Part shown: piece after piece, positions 43,880-52,735 of the stretch
Numbering within the stretch: the first letter of the stretch is position 1
Layout of the letters: every line of letters starts with the position of its first letter
From: Streptomyces flavofungini
GTDB taxonomy: Bacteria; Actinomycetota; Actinomycetes; Streptomycetales; Streptomycetaceae
Direction: 5' to 3'
DNA: 64,000 nucleotides
Assembly: GCF_014650815.1 (NCBI RefSeq)
Contig: NZ_BMVR01000001.1
Location: forward strand, 620,001 to 684,000
Translations under genes and position numbers: made by a program
Notes under the pieces: model-generated
Told to the model about the DNA's origin: nothing
Database searches by the model: none
What the model saw: the letters and a program-made list of their open reading frames with translations, nothing else

Positions 43880-45289
43880 ATGACCGAGCTCACGGACCTC
43901 ACCGCCGTACAACTCGTCGATGGCTACCGCAAGGGCGAATTCAGCCCCGTGGATGTCACCCGTGCGGTGCTGCGCAGGGCCGAGGAGATCCAGCCGGTCG
44001 TCAACGCGTTCGTACGGCTGGACCACGAGGGTGCGCTCGCGCGGGCCGAGGAGAGTACGGAGCGGTGGCGGCGGGGTGCGCCCGTCGGGCTTGTCGACGG
44101 CGTGCCGGTCACCGTCAAGGACCTGCTGCTGCAGCGTGGCGCGCCCACCCTCCGTGGCTCCAAGTCCGTTTCGGAGAAGGGGCCTTGGGACGAGGACGCG
44201 CCGTCGGTGGCGCGGCTGCGTGAGCACGGCGCGGTGTTCGTCGGCAAGACGACGTCTCCGGAGTTCGGCTGGAAGGGCGTGACGGACAGCCCGCGGCACG
44301 GCGTGACCCGTAATCCGTACGGCATCTCGCGCACCTCGGGCGGCTCCAGCGGCGGCAGCGCGGCGGCGGTCGCCCTTGGTGCGGGGCCCCTTTCCCTCGG
44401 CACGGACGGCGGCGGCTCGGTGCGGATCCCCGCCGCGTTCTGCGGGATCTTCGGGTTCAAGCCGACGTACGGCAGGGTGCCCCTGTATCCGGCGTCGGCG
44501 TTCGGGACGCTCGCGCACGTCGGGCCGATGACGCGGGACGCGGCCGACGCCGCCCTGATGATGGACGTGATCTCCGCCCCGGACGCGCGCGACTGGTCCC
44601 ACCTCGGACCGGCCCCCGGGAGCTTCCGGGACGGGCTCGACGGCGGGGTGCGGGGGCTGCGGGTGGCCTACTCGCCCTCGCTCGGCGGGCAGGTCGCGGT
44701 GCGGCCCGCCGTCGCTGCGGCCGTGCGGGACGCGGTGGGGAAGCTGGCCTCGCTCGGCGCGTACGTCGAGGAGGCCGATCCCGACTTCACCGATCCCGTG
44801 GACGCCTTTCACACGCTGTGGTTCAGCGGGGCCGCGCGGGTGGTGCAGCAGTTGCCGCCCGGGCGGCGGGAGTTGCTCGATCCGGGGCTGCGGGAGATCT
44901 GCGCGCAGGGGGCTCGGTTCAGTGCGCTCGACTATCTGGCGGCTGTTGATGTGCGGATGGCGCTGGGGCGGCGGATGGGGCTTTTCCATGAGACGTACGA
45001 CCTGTTGGTGACGCCTGCGTTGCCGGTCACCGCGTTCGAGGCGGGGGTCGAGGTGCCGGGGAAGTCGGGGCTTCGGCGGTGGACGGGGTGGACGCCGTTC
45101 ACGTACCCCTTCAATTTGACGCAGCAGCCTGCCGCGACTGTTCCCTGCGGGGTGGACGGGGAGGGGTTGCCGGTGGGGGTGCAACTGGTGGCCGCCCGGC
45201 ATGGGGATGCGTTGGTGTTGCGGGTCGCGCAGGCGTTGTACGGCGGGGGCGCCGCGCTGAGCGTTCCCCGACCCCTCCCCTTTCCGTAA
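43880..45289 (+). CDS. Amidase signature (AS) family amidohydrolase
   Basis: A 469-residue enzyme from the ATG at 43880 with GAGGAGC upstream. The Ser-cisSer-Lys triad is visible: Lys in VPVTVKDLL (about residue 79), and the glycine/serine-rich signature SGGSSGGSAAAVALG (about 155) with the cis-Ser, followed by the nucleophile Ser in GTDGGGSVRIPA (about 177). AS amidases hydrolyse carboxamides. It lies between the hydroxyacid dehydrogenase and a DUF3830 gene, a pairing that suggests a shared catabolic role. Ends at a terminator shared with the converging DUF3830 gene. Confidence 0.92.
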   Translation: MTELTDLTAVQLVDGYRKGEFSPVDVTRAVLRRAEEIQPVVNAFVRLDHEGALARAEESTERWRRGAPVGLVDGVPVTVKDLLLQRGAPTLRGSKSVSEKGPWDEDAPSVARLREHGAVFVGKTTSPEFGWKGVTDSPRHGVTRNPYGISRTSGGSSGGSAAAVALGAGPLSLGTDGGGSVRIPAAFCGIFGFKPTYGRVPLYPASAFGTLAHVGPMTRDAADAALMMDVISAPDARDWSHLGPAPGSFRDGLDGGVRGLRVAYSPSLGGQVAVRPAVAAAVRDAVGKLASLGAYVEEADPDFTDPVDAFHTLWFSGAARVVQQLPPGRRELLDPGLREICAQGARFSALDYLAAVDVRMALGRRMGLFHETYDLLVTPALPVTAFEAGVEVPGKSGLRRWTGWTPFTYPFNLTQQPAATVPCGVDGEGLPVGVQLVAARHGDALVLRVAQALYGGGAALSVPRPLPFP

Positions 45290-45309
45290 CCGGGGGCCGC
45301 CGCCCCCGG
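45290..45309. terminator. Bidirectional terminator between amidase and DUF3830 genes
   Basis: CCGGGGGC and GCCCCCGG form a perfect 8-bp stem with a 4-base loop, directly after the amidase TAA and two bases before the DUF3830 stop. Confidence 0.75.
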
Positions 45310-45311
45310 CG

Positions 45312-45800
45312 TCACGCGCGCCTGAAGTTCAGCGTCTCCCCCAGCGCCCCCGTCCGCCACAGGTCGTTGCACGCCTCCGCCATCCCGTCGAGGCCCTCGA
45401 CGATCTGGCCCCAGACGATGCCAGGGACCCAGCCCACATCGCCGTTGATCAGCAGGTTGTTGCGTTCGTAGAACAGGGCCAGGTCGACGATCGTGCCCTG
45501 CTGGGACGTCTCGTAGCCGTGGGACTTCGTGCCCAGTTCTGTGCCGGAGAAGGTGAAATAGCACAGGTCGCCGGGGATGGGGGTGATCGTGGGGTTTTCC
45601 AGGGGAGGCTCCTCGGGGGCGAAGGCCGGAAACAGGGCATAAACCTCGTTCCGGGCATACTTCGCGTGGTACACATCCCCGCCCAGCGGGAGCGCGTCCC
45701 AGACCGCCGCGCATGTCACCGGGGCCCGGTCGTCGAGGAGCTTCGCCGTGGCCTGAACTCCCCGCTTGGCGAGGGAGACTTCGATGTATCGGTCTGCCAT
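45312..45800 (-). CDS. DUF3830-like protein
   Basis: A 162-residue protein from the ATG at 45800. It opens RYIEVSLAKRGVQATAKLLDDRAPVTC, interrupted here, and continues with a tract around GDVYHAKYARNEVYALFP and GDLCYFTFSGTE, typical of the DUF3830 family, which has a cyclophilin-like fold. These proteins are repeatedly found near amidases and small-molecule transporters in bacteria, but have no assigned reaction. It is divergent from ehuB with 109 bases between, and converges on the amidase gene. The cluster position argues that it acts on the same substrate. Confidence 0.8.
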   Translation of the reverse strand: MADRYIEVSLAKRGVQATAKLLDDRAPVTCAAVWDALPLGGDVYHAKYARNEVYALFPAFAPEEPPLENPTITPIPGDLCYFTFSGTELGTKSHGYETSQQGTIVDLALFYERNNLLINGDVGWVPGIVWGQIVEGLDGMAEACNDLWRTGALGETLNFRRA

Positions 45801-45909
45801 GCGCCCCATGGTCCTCCCCGGGTCGGCGCCCGCGTCAAGTGCGCAACGATCGGATCAGGGGCTGAAATTCAACGGCATACCTCGCGTGGGCTCGGGTAGC
45901 CGCGCGCCC

Positions 45910-46815
45910 ATGGCTCCACCATCGAGGAACCCAAACAAGACAGAGAGCGCACGAGCGCCGGGCGTGCGCCGGAGATCCCTGTTGGCCTCCGCCGCCGTCC
46001 TGGGCGCGGGCGCGCTCGGCGCCACGGCGTGCAGCCGGGTGCCCACGGGCGACACGCTGGCCCGGCTGAAGTCGCAGGGCACGGTGCGGCTCGGCATCGC
46101 GGGCGAGGCCCCGTACGGTTACATCGACGAGAAGGGCGAATTCACCGGTGAGGCGGTGGAACTCGCGAAGATCATCTTCAAGCGCCTCGGCGTGGACAAT
46201 GTGCAGCCCGTCGCCACCGACTTCAGCTCCCTGATCCCGGGCCTGAAGACGCAGCAGTTCGATGTCGTGTCGGCCGGGATGTACATCAACAAAGAGCGCT
46301 GCCAGCAGGTGATCTTCTCCGATCCCGAGTACCAGATGCTGGACTCGTTCATCGTGCGCAAGGGCAACCCGAAGGGGCTGCACACGTACGCCGACGTCGT
46401 GAAGAAGAAGGCCAAGTTCGGGACGGGGACCGGGTACGCGGAGATCGCGTACGCCGTCGACGCCGGGTACAAGGAGAGCGACATCGTGATCCTCCAGGAC
46501 CCGGTGGCGGGGCTCAACGCCGTCGAGGCCGGACGGATCGACGTCTTCGGCGGGACCGCCCTGACCGCCCGCGGCGTGGTCAGGAAGAGCCGCAAGGCCG
46601 AGGCCACCGAGGCCTTCGCGCCCCTCGTCGACGGCAAGAAGCACGTCGACGGCGGCGGCTTCACCTTCCGCCCCAACGACACCAAGCTCCGCGACGCCTT
46701 CAACGTCGAGATCCACAAGATGAAGAAGAGCGGCGAGCTCTTCCGGGTGCTCAAGCGGTTCGGTTTCACCAAGGACGAGATGACCGACCTGACCGCAGAG
46801 GAGCTGTGCAAATGA
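45910..46815 (+). CDS. ehuB: Ectoine/amino-acid-type ABC transporter solute-binding lipoprotein
   Basis: A 301-residue lipoprotein from the ATG at 45910 (the frame opens earlier at 45766). The signal segment is RRRSLLASAAVLGAGALGATAC with the lipid-linked Cys near residue 41; the leading arginines and Ser-Leu-Leu also resemble a Tat signal. The rest is a type 3 solute-binding protein (VRLGIAGEAPYGYID, GYAEIAYAVD). EhuB proteins bind ectoine or hydroxyectoine outside the cell. The stop overlaps the ehuC start. Identity as Ehu rests on the whole operon; a related polar amino acid is an alternative substrate. Confidence 0.8.
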   Translation: MAPPSRNPNKTESARAPGVRRRSLLASAAVLGAGALGATACSRVPTGDTLARLKSQGTVRLGIAGEAPYGYIDEKGEFTGEAVELAKIIFKRLGVDNVQPVATDFSSLIPGLKTQQFDVVSAGMYINKERCQQVIFSDPEYQMLDSFIVRKGNPKGLHTYADVVKKKAKFGTGTGYAEIAYAVDAGYKESDIVILQDPVAGLNAVEAGRIDVFGGTALTARGVVRKSRKAEATEAFAPLVDGKKHVDGGGFTFRPNDTKLRDAFNVEIHKMKKSGELFRVLKRFGFTKDEMTDLTAEELCK

Positions 46816-47555
46816 CAGCGGGACTGTGGGAACACTGGGTACTCCCCGGCATCTGGATCACCATTCAGCTCACGCTCTACAGCGCGGCGCTCGCGACCGT
46901 CGTGGCCTTCGGCATCGGCATCGCGCGCACGCACCATCTGCGTGTGGTGCGGTTCTTCGCCGGGTTCTATACAGAGGTCTTCCGCGGGACGTCCTCGCTC
47001 GTGCTGATGTTCTGGATCTTCTTCGTACTGCCGCAGCTCGCGGGCTGGGCGCTCGTCCCGATGTGGGCGGCGGTGCTCGCACTCGGGCTTTCGTACGGTG
47101 CGTACGGTGCCGAGATCGTCCGGGGCGCCCTGAACGCGGTGGCCCCCGCGCAGCGCGAGGCGGGGGTCGCGCTGAGCTTCACGCCGTGGCAGCGGATGCG
47201 GCTCATCCTGCTGCCGCAGGCCGTGCCGGAGATGATCCCACCGTTCTCGAACCTGCTGATCGAGTTGCTCAAGGGCACCGCCCTGGTGTCGCTGCTCGGC
47301 ATCGGTGACGTGTCCTTCGCCGCCTATCTGGTGCGGCTCGCCACCACCGAGAGCGCGGAGATCTACTCGATCACGCTCGTCATCTACTTCGTGATCGCCT
47401 TCTTGCTGACACGGGGCATGCGGGTCCTTGAGCGCAAGGCCAAGGCGGGCATCGGGCAGAAGCCCGAACCGGGCGTCGGCATCCTGCGCAGGCTCAACCT
47501 CCGGAAGACGACCGAGAAACCGAGCAACGTCATCGTCGGCGGGGGTGGCTCATGA
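46812..47555 (+). CDS. ehuC: Ectoine/amino-acid-type ABC transporter permease
   Basis: A 247-residue permease from the ATG at 46812, overlapping the ehuB stop (ATGA). Five helices are visible, beginning ITIQLTLYSAALATVVAFGIG. The HisM-type pattern continues with EVFRGTSSLVLMFWIFFVLPQ and an EAA-like loop NAVAPAQREAGVALSFTPW. The last 35 residues are basic. It pairs with EhuD. Substrate assignment is by operon, not by residues. Confidence 0.82.
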   Translation: MTAGLWEHWVLPGIWITIQLTLYSAALATVVAFGIGIARTHHLRVVRFFAGFYTEVFRGTSSLVLMFWIFFVLPQLAGWALVPMWAAVLALGLSYGAYGAEIVRGALNAVAPAQREAGVALSFTPWQRMRLILLPQAVPEMIPPFSNLLIELLKGTALVSLLGIGDVSFAAYLVRLATTESAEIYSITLVIYFVIAFLLTRGMRVLERKAKAGIGQKPEPGVGILRRLNLRKTTEKPSNVIVGGGGS

Positions 47556-48217
47556 ACAACGGCACCGACAAGTGGGACTGGGGCGCCGTCTCCGACTTCA
47601 TGCCGCACTTCTGGGACGGGGTGCTCGTCACCCTCCAGGTGCTCGCCCTCGGCTCGCTGATCTCCTTCGGGGTCGGGCTGCTGTGGGCGCTCGCGTTCCG
47701 GGCGCCGACGCGGTTCATCCGCTGGCCCGTCGGGATCATCACCGAGTTCATCCGCAACACGCCGCTGCTCGTGCAGCTGTTCTTCCTGTTCTTCGTGCTG
47801 CCGGAGTGGGACATCCAATTCTCCGCCGAGACCACCGGCATCCTCGCGATCGGCCTGCACTACTCGACGTACACCGCGCAGGTCTACCGCGCGGGCATCG
47901 ACGCCGTGCCCGTCGGCCAGTGGGAGGCGGCCAAGGCGCTGAGCCTGTCGTACCCGCGCACCTGGACCGCGGTGATCCTGCCGCAGGCGATCCGCCGCGT
48001 GATCCCGGCGCTCGGCAACTACGTCATCGCGATGCTCAAGGACACGCCGCTGCTCGCCAGCATCGGCGTCCTTGAGCTGTTGCAGCGGTCGCGTCTCGAA
48101 GCCGCGCAGACCTTCCAGTACACCGAGGCCCTGACCGTCGTCGGTGTCGCCTTCATCCTCATCGCCTATCCGTCCTCCCTCCTCCTGCGAGCCCTGGAGC
48201 GCCGTCTTGTCCGCTGA
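47552..48217 (+). CDS. ehuD: Ectoine/amino-acid-type ABC transporter permease
   Basis: A 221-residue permease with ATGA overlap to ehuC. The HisQ/GlnP-type helices and the loop FIRNTPLLVQLFFLFFVLPE are clear; the EAA-like segment is VGQWEAAKALSLSYPRTW. Length is typical. The last 11 bases overlap the TTG start of ehuA, so all four proteins should be made in fixed ratio. Confidence 0.83.
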   Translation: MNNGTDKWDWGAVSDFMPHFWDGVLVTLQVLALGSLISFGVGLLWALAFRAPTRFIRWPVGIITEFIRNTPLLVQLFFLFFVLPEWDIQFSAETTGILAIGLHYSTYTAQVYRAGIDAVPVGQWEAAKALSLSYPRTWTAVILPQAIRRVIPALGNYVIAMLKDTPLLASIGVLELLQRSRLEAAQTFQYTEALTVVGVAFILIAYPSSLLLRALERRLVR

Positions 48218-49022
48218 CACGAACCTCACCAAGGACCAGCCGAACCCGGCGGTGGACGGCAGCGAGCTGATCCGCTTCGACAAGGTGGTCAAGCGCTTCG
48301 GGTCCAACACGGTCCTGGACGAGCTGGACTTCTCCGTCGCCTCCGGCAAGCACGTCACCCTGATCGGCCCGTCCGGATCCGGCAAGACGACGATCCTGCG
48401 GCTCCTCATGACCCTGCTCAAGCCGGACGAGGGCACGATCAAGGTCGGCGGGGAGTACCTGACGCACGAGGAGAAGAACGGCAAGCTCGTCCCGGCGGGC
48501 GAGAAGCACGTGCGCGAGGTCCGCAAGAACATCGGCATGGTCTTCCAGCAGTTCAACCTCTTCCCGAACATGAAGGTCCTGCGCAACATCACCGAGGCGC
48601 CGGTCACCGTGCTCGGCCTGTCCAAGGACGAGGCGGAGCAGCGGGCCCGGGACCTGCTCGACCTGGTCGGGCTCGGCGACCGCTGCGACGCCTATCCGAC
48701 GCAGCTCTCCGGCGGCCAGCAGCAGCGCGTCGCGATCGCCCGCGCCCTCGCGATGCGGCCGCAGGTGCTGCTCCTGGACGAGGTGACGTCCGCGCTCGAC
48801 CCGGAGCTCGTCGCGGGCGTCCTCGACGTCCTGCGGGACATCGCGCACACCACCGACATCACCATGCTGTGCGTGACCCACGAGATGAACTTCGCCCGGG
48901 ACATCTCCGACCAAGTGCTGATGTTCGACGCGGGCCGGGTGATCGAATCCGGGCCGCCGGAGAAGATCTTCTCGGATCCGGAGCACGAGCGGACCCGGGG
49001 ATTCCTGTCCGCGGTGCTCTGA
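48207..49022 (+). CDS. ehuA: Ectoine/amino-acid-type ABC transporter ATPase
   Basis: A 271-residue ATPase. The start is TTG at 48207 with TGGAG eight bases upstream, inside ehuD. Walker A is GPSGSGKTT (about residue 55), the Q-loop VFQQFNLFPNM, the ABC signature QLSGGQQQR (about 165), Walker B VLLLDEVTSALD, and the switch His in CVTHEMNFA. All are intact. It is the HisP/GlnQ type of polar amino acid importers. Last gene of the uptake operon; the IclR regulator follows after 232 bases. Confidence 0.85.
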   Translation: MSADTNLTKDQPNPAVDGSELIRFDKVVKRFGSNTVLDELDFSVASGKHVTLIGPSGSGKTTILRLLMTLLKPDEGTIKVGGEYLTHEEKNGKLVPAGEKHVREVRKNIGMVFQQFNLFPNMKVLRNITEAPVTVLGLSKDEAEQRARDLLDLVGLGDRCDAYPTQLSGGQQQRVAIARALAMRPQVLLLDEVTSALDPELVAGVLDVLRDIAHTTDITMLCVTHEMNFARDISDQVLMFDAGRVIESGPPEKIFSDPEHERTRGFLSAVL

Positions 49023-49254
49023 GCACGGCCGACGCACCACGGAGTGCCATGAGCGCGGCGCGCAACGCGTGCGGCCATGGCGCTGGAGCATTCACTTGGC
49101 ATATGCCAGGGTGGCGCGTTCCTGCTCAGCGGGGCGGAAACGCGCCACTCTTGTGGCCAACACCCTCTCCCCAGGGGGTATTTGGCGGTTATCGTGGACA
49201 GTGTCCAGCTGTCCGGAACCGTTCCATCTCAGGCGCAGGGATCAGGGAGAAGCC

Positions 49255-50013
49255 GTGGCGGTGCAGCGCGAGTCGACGACGGCCCACCAGTTGGTGCAGA
49301 ACGCCCTGCGGGTACTGGAGATCGTCGCGCGCCGCGGCACCGGCGTCACCGAGGACGAGCTGGCCCGGCGCACCGCCCTGCCCGCCACCCAGCTCGCCGG
49401 CCTCCTTCGCATGCTGCGCCGCGAGGGGTACGTCGAACAGATCACCGACGGCGCGTACGTCACGGGCGCCTCGCTCACCCGCCTCGGCTCCGCCCACGAC
49501 CGCGCCCTGGCCCTGCGCGACAAGCTCCGGCACACCCTCGGCGGACTGCGCGACTCCATCGGCGCCGCGGTCTACGTCAGCCGGTACGTGGACGGCGAGA
49601 TCCGGGTCACCGACTTCGCCGACGGCCCGCACACCCCGAAGGTCAACGAGTGGGTGGACTTCCGGGTCTCCGCGCACGCCAGCGCCGTCGGCAAGAGCCT
49701 GCTCGGCCAGCTCGACCTCGACGCCCGCCGCGACCACCTCTCCCGGCACAAGATGGCCCGCCTCACCTCGCGCACCATCACCAGCGAGCGCGTCCTCCTG
49801 AACAACCTCGACGCCCAGGCCGCCACGGTCCCCGTCCTCGACCTCCAGGAGTACGCGGTCGGCACGGTCTGCGCCGCCGTCCCGATCACCGCGGGCGCGA
49901 CGGTCGGCTCGCTCGCCCTGTCGCTGCCCGTCGAGCACGCCCACCGGCTGCGCGAGGCCGCGGAGACGCTGAACCGGAAGGCCGCGCCCGTCCTGCTCTC
50001 CCTGGCGATCTAG
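49255..50013 (+). CDS. IclR-family transcriptional regulator
   Basis: A 252-residue regulator from the GTG at 49255 with GGGAGA seven bases upstream. The N-terminal winged HTH (about 10-70; EDELARRTALPATQLAGLLRML) is followed by the IclR effector domain (about 85-250; SAHASAVGKSLLGQLD, VPVLDLQEYAVGTVCAAVPI). IclR proteins often control catabolic operons for aromatic or dicarboxylic compounds. It follows the ehu operon and is therefore the probable regulator of the locus. A possible target site is the inverted repeat at 42621-42636. Confidence 0.88.
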   Translation: MAVQRESTTAHQLVQNALRVLEIVARRGTGVTEDELARRTALPATQLAGLLRMLRREGYVEQITDGAYVTGASLTRLGSAHDRALALRDKLRHTLGGLRDSIGAAVYVSRYVDGEIRVTDFADGPHTPKVNEWVDFRVSAHASAVGKSLLGQLDLDARRDHLSRHKMARLTSRTITSERVLLNNLDAQAATVPVLDLQEYAVGTVCAAVPITAGATVGSLALSLPVEHAHRLREAAETLNRKAAPVLLSLAI

Positions 50014-50125
50014 ACGGCCCCGTCCGGGTCCGGTCCGAGTCCGGGTCCGGTCCGGGGCCCGCCCCGGTCCGCCCCGGGTGGTCCAGAGCACCCCCGGGGA
50101 CCAGGTATTATTTTCGAGTCAGCAG

Positions 50126-50199
50126 GCGCCGCTAGCTCAGTTGGTTAGAGCAGCTGACTCTTAATCAGCGGGTCCGGGGTTCGAGTCCCTGGCGGCGCA
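50126..50199 (+). tRNA. tRNA-Lys (CTT), copy 2
   Basis: Identical to copy 1 at 34534-34607, with the same CTT anticodon. The upstream -10 is a perfect-looking TATTAT at 50106-50111, unlike the TAAGGT of copy 1, so the two genes have independent promoters. Confidence 0.97.
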
Positions 50200-50205
50200 C
50201 GACAC

Positions 50206-50252
50206 CGACAGCGAGGCATGTCCACGGAAAACGTGGACCGGCCTCGCTGTCG
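50206..50252 (+). terminator. Terminator of tRNA-Lys copy 2
   Basis: The same two-part hairpin as copy 1 (12-bp and 7-bp stems with a GAAAA loop). The following bases are TCATTTCT instead of TGGTTTTT, a weaker U-tract. Confidence 0.85.
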
Positions 50253-50499
50253 TCATTTCTGCGCGGCTTCGCCGCGCGCTGTGGGGGCTTCGCCGCCCAC
50301 ACCCCCCTTTGAGGCCGGCCGAAGTGCCGGGCCATGGGCCGAAGGCGAGTGGCGGTGCGCCGCGTCCCGGACGGAGTGCCACACCTCACAGGCCGGGCGG
50401 GCCCCTCGGCCAGGTGGCCGTCGGCGGGCGGTGGAATCATGAGGGCCGACCGAAGTGCCGTCACCCGCCGGTGGAGGCACCGGCGACTGGGGGACGGTC

Positions 50500-51228
50500 A
50501 TGGTGTGGACGCAGGCAGTCGAGTCACGGCCCTTCGCGTCGGGCCGCCTGGTGTGCTTCCCGCACGCCGGGGGCTCGCCGTACTTCTACCGCTCGTGGGG
50601 CAAGGCGCTCACGGACGTCGAGGTCCACACGGTCTGCTACCCGGGACGCGCCGCCCGCATCGCCGAACCGCCCGCCACGGACCTCAAGGCGATGGCGCGC
50701 GACCTCGCCGCCGAGCTGCGCCCGCTGCCCGACGGGCGGCCCACGGCGTTCTTCGGGCACAGCATGGGCGCGTTCGTCGCCTACGAAGTGGCGCGGCTCT
50801 GGCAGGCCGACGGCGCGGACGTCGGCCACTTCTTCGCGTCGGCCGCCCGCGCCCCGCGCACGGCGCACGGCACCCCGGAACGCGCCGCCGAGATGGACGA
50901 CGCCGCCGTCCTGCGCACGCTGGCCCAGCTGGGCGGCACGGACGCGGCGCTCCTCGACAACCCGGTCTTCCTGGAGCTCGTGATGCCGTACGTGGGCGCG
51001 GACTTCCGGATGGTCGCGGGCTACACGGGGCAGCCGGACGCGCTCCTGGACTGCCCCGTCACGGTGCTCCGCGGCGCGACGGACCCCCGGGTGAGCCCCG
51101 CGGAAGCCGCCGCCTGGCGGCAGCAGACCCGGGGCCCGGTCACCCTGCACACGCTCGCCGGCGGGCACTTCTACCTGACGGACGAGCCGCCCCTGCGGAT
51201 CGTCGAGGACGCCCTGCGCGCTGGCTGA
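50500..51228 (+). CDS. Type II thioesterase (alpha/beta hydrolase)
   Basis: A 242-residue enzyme from the ATG at 50500. The N-terminal oxyanion region is VCFPHAGGSPYFYRSW; the nucleophile elbow is FFGHSMGAF with the catalytic Ser near residue 85; the acid Asp is in GATDPRVSP near 190 and the His in LAGGHFYLTDE near 219. This is the editing thioesterase of polyketide and non-ribosomal peptide assembly lines, which frees stalled carrier proteins. No such assembly line is in the window. It converges on the DAHP synthase gene with 37 bases between stops. Confidence 0.9.
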   Translation: MVWTQAVESRPFASGRLVCFPHAGGSPYFYRSWGKALTDVEVHTVCYPGRAARIAEPPATDLKAMARDLAAELRPLPDGRPTAFFGHSMGAFVAYEVARLWQADGADVGHFFASAARAPRTAHGTPERAAEMDDAAVLRTLAQLGGTDAALLDNPVFLELVMPYVGADFRMVAGYTGQPDALLDCPVTVLRGATDPRVSPAEAAAWRQQTRGPVTLHTLAGGHFYLTDEPPLRIVEDALRAG

Positions 51229-51265
51229 CGCCGGTGTGCCCCGCAGGGGTCGCGGTGCGCCCGGA

Positions 51266-52639
51266 TCACCTCCCGCGGTACATCTCGGCCAGCAGGAACG
51301 CCAGGTCCAGGGACTGGGTGTGGTTGAGGCGGGGGTCGCAGGCCGTCTCGTAACGGTGCGGCAGGTCCTCCTCCAGGACGGCGTTGCCGCCGCCGACGCA
51401 TTCCGTCACGTCGTCGCCGGTCAGCTCGACGTGAATGCCGCCGGGGTGGGTGCCGAGCTCCTGGTGGACCTCCACGAACCCGCGCACCTCGTCCAGGACC
51501 GTGTCGAACCGCCGGGTCTTGTGGCCGCTCGGCGCCGTCGTGGTGTTGCCGTGCATGGGGTCGCTCACCCAAGCGACCTGCGCGCCCTCGGCGTTGGCCT
51601 TCTCCACCAGCGTCGGCAGCAGGTCCCGCACGCGTTCGGCGCCCGCGCGCACCACGAACGTGAGGCGGCCGGGCTCCCGGTCCGGGTCGAGCCGGTCGAG
51701 CAGGGACACGACGGTGTCGGGGGACGTCGTCGGGCCGAGCTTGACGGCGATGGGGTTGGCGACGCGGGAGAAGTACTCGACGTGGGCGCCGTCGAGGTCG
51801 CGGGTGCGCTCGCCGATCCAGAGGAGGTGGCCGCTGGTGGCGTAGGCGCGGCCGGAGTCGGGCTCGGTGCGGGTCAGGGCCGCCTCGTAGTCGAGGAGCA
51901 GCCCCTCGTGGCCGACGAAGAACTCGGTGGTGGCCAGCTCCCGGGTGTCGACGCCGCAGGCCCGCATGAAGTCGAGGGTGCGGCCGATCTCGTCGGCGAG
52001 CTGTTCGTAGCGCTCGCCCGCGCCGGACGCGGCCACGAACCCCTCGTTCCAGGCGTGCACTTGGCGCAGGTCGGCGAAACCGCCCGTGGTCAGGGCCCGC
52101 ACCAGGTTGAGGGTGCGGGCCGACGCCTCGTACATCGTGCGCAGGCGCCGCGGGTCCGGGACGCGGGCCGCCTCGGTGAACTCCAGGCCGTTGACCGCGT
52201 CGCCCCGGTACGAGGGCAGGGCGACCCCGGCACGCTCCTCGACCGCGCTGGACCGCGGCTTGGCGTACTGCCCGGCCATGCGCCCGACCTTCACGACCGG
52301 CAGCGCGGTGGCGTGGGACAGGACCACGGCCATCTGGAGCAGCGTCTGGAGCTTGCCGCGGATCGCGTCGGTGGTGGTCCGCTCGAAGGTCTCGGCGCAG
52401 TCGCCGCCCTGGAGCAGGATGGCCTCGCCGCGCGCGACCGCCGCCATGCGCCGCCGCAACTGGTCGCACTCCGCGGCGAAGACCAGCGGTGGCGCGGCGG
52501 CCAGGTCGTCGGTGACAGCCCGCAGGGCGCGCGGGTCCGGCCAGTCGGGCTGCTGCCGGGCAGGGAACGCCCGCCAGGACGCGGCGGCCGGGTGCTCCGC
52601 TTCGCTTTCCCTTTTGCTGGCTCTTGTGCTGTCTTTCAT
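51266..52639 (-). CDS. 3-deoxy-7-phosphoheptulonate synthase, class II (plant type)
   Basis: A 457-residue enzyme that joins phosphoenolpyruvate and erythrose-4-phosphate, the first step of the shikimate route. Class II features: ILLQGGDCAETFER near residue 75, KVGRMAGQYAKPRSS near 115, and the C-terminal HPGGIHVELTGDDVTECVGG near 405. Such copies often sit in antibiotic clusters to raise chorismate supply. It is divergent from trpE, with a shared spacer holding the two-part TGGTCYG repeat. The first 25 residues are polar and not conserved. Confidence 0.93.
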   Translation of the reverse strand: MKDSTRASKRESEAEHPAAASWRAFPARQQPDWPDPRALRAVTDDLAAAPPLVFAAECDQLRRRMAAVARGEAILLQGGDCAETFERTTTDAIRGKLQTLLQMAVVLSHATALPVVKVGRMAGQYAKPRSSAVEERAGVALPSYRGDAVNGLEFTEAARVPDPRRLRTMYEASARTLNLVRALTTGGFADLRQVHAWNEGFVAASGAGERYEQLADEIGRTLDFMRACGVDTRELATTEFFVGHEGLLLDYEAALTRTEPDSGRAYATSGHLLWIGERTRDLDGAHVEYFSRVANPIAVKLGPTTSPDTVVSLLDRLDPDREPGRLTFVVRAGAERVRDLLPTLVEKANAEGAQVAWVSDPMHGNTTTAPSGHKTRRFDTVLDEVRGFVEVHQELGTHPGGIHVELTGDDVTECVGGGNAVLEEDLPHRYETACDPRLNHTQSLDLAFLLAEMYRGR

Positions 52640-52735
52640 GACGGCCTTCCCCGTGCGGACATAGGACAGGAGGAACAGAGGAGCAGGAACGAGCTACCAC
52701 TGAATCCGTGCGCCCACGCCCGGGTCAAGCGATTC

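Larger units (their letters stand above)
50118..50253 (+). repeat. 136-bp perfect direct repeat containing tRNA-Lys and terminator, copy 2
   Basis: Exact copy of 34526-34661. Similarity continues, with substitutions, to about 50320. Upstream DNA is unrelated except for the shared last bases before the tRNA. Confidence 0.93.

Noticed and set aside
34526..50253. 15.6-kb interval between tRNA-Lys copies as an integrative element
   Set aside because: No integrase, relaxase or phage gene inside, codon use is native, and the genes look like chromosomal core; the repeat is reported only as a duplication.
50165..50464. Small minus-strand frames over tRNA-Lys with ends like RDSNPGPAD
   Set aside because: A common false product of tRNA complement strands; no support beyond the open frame.
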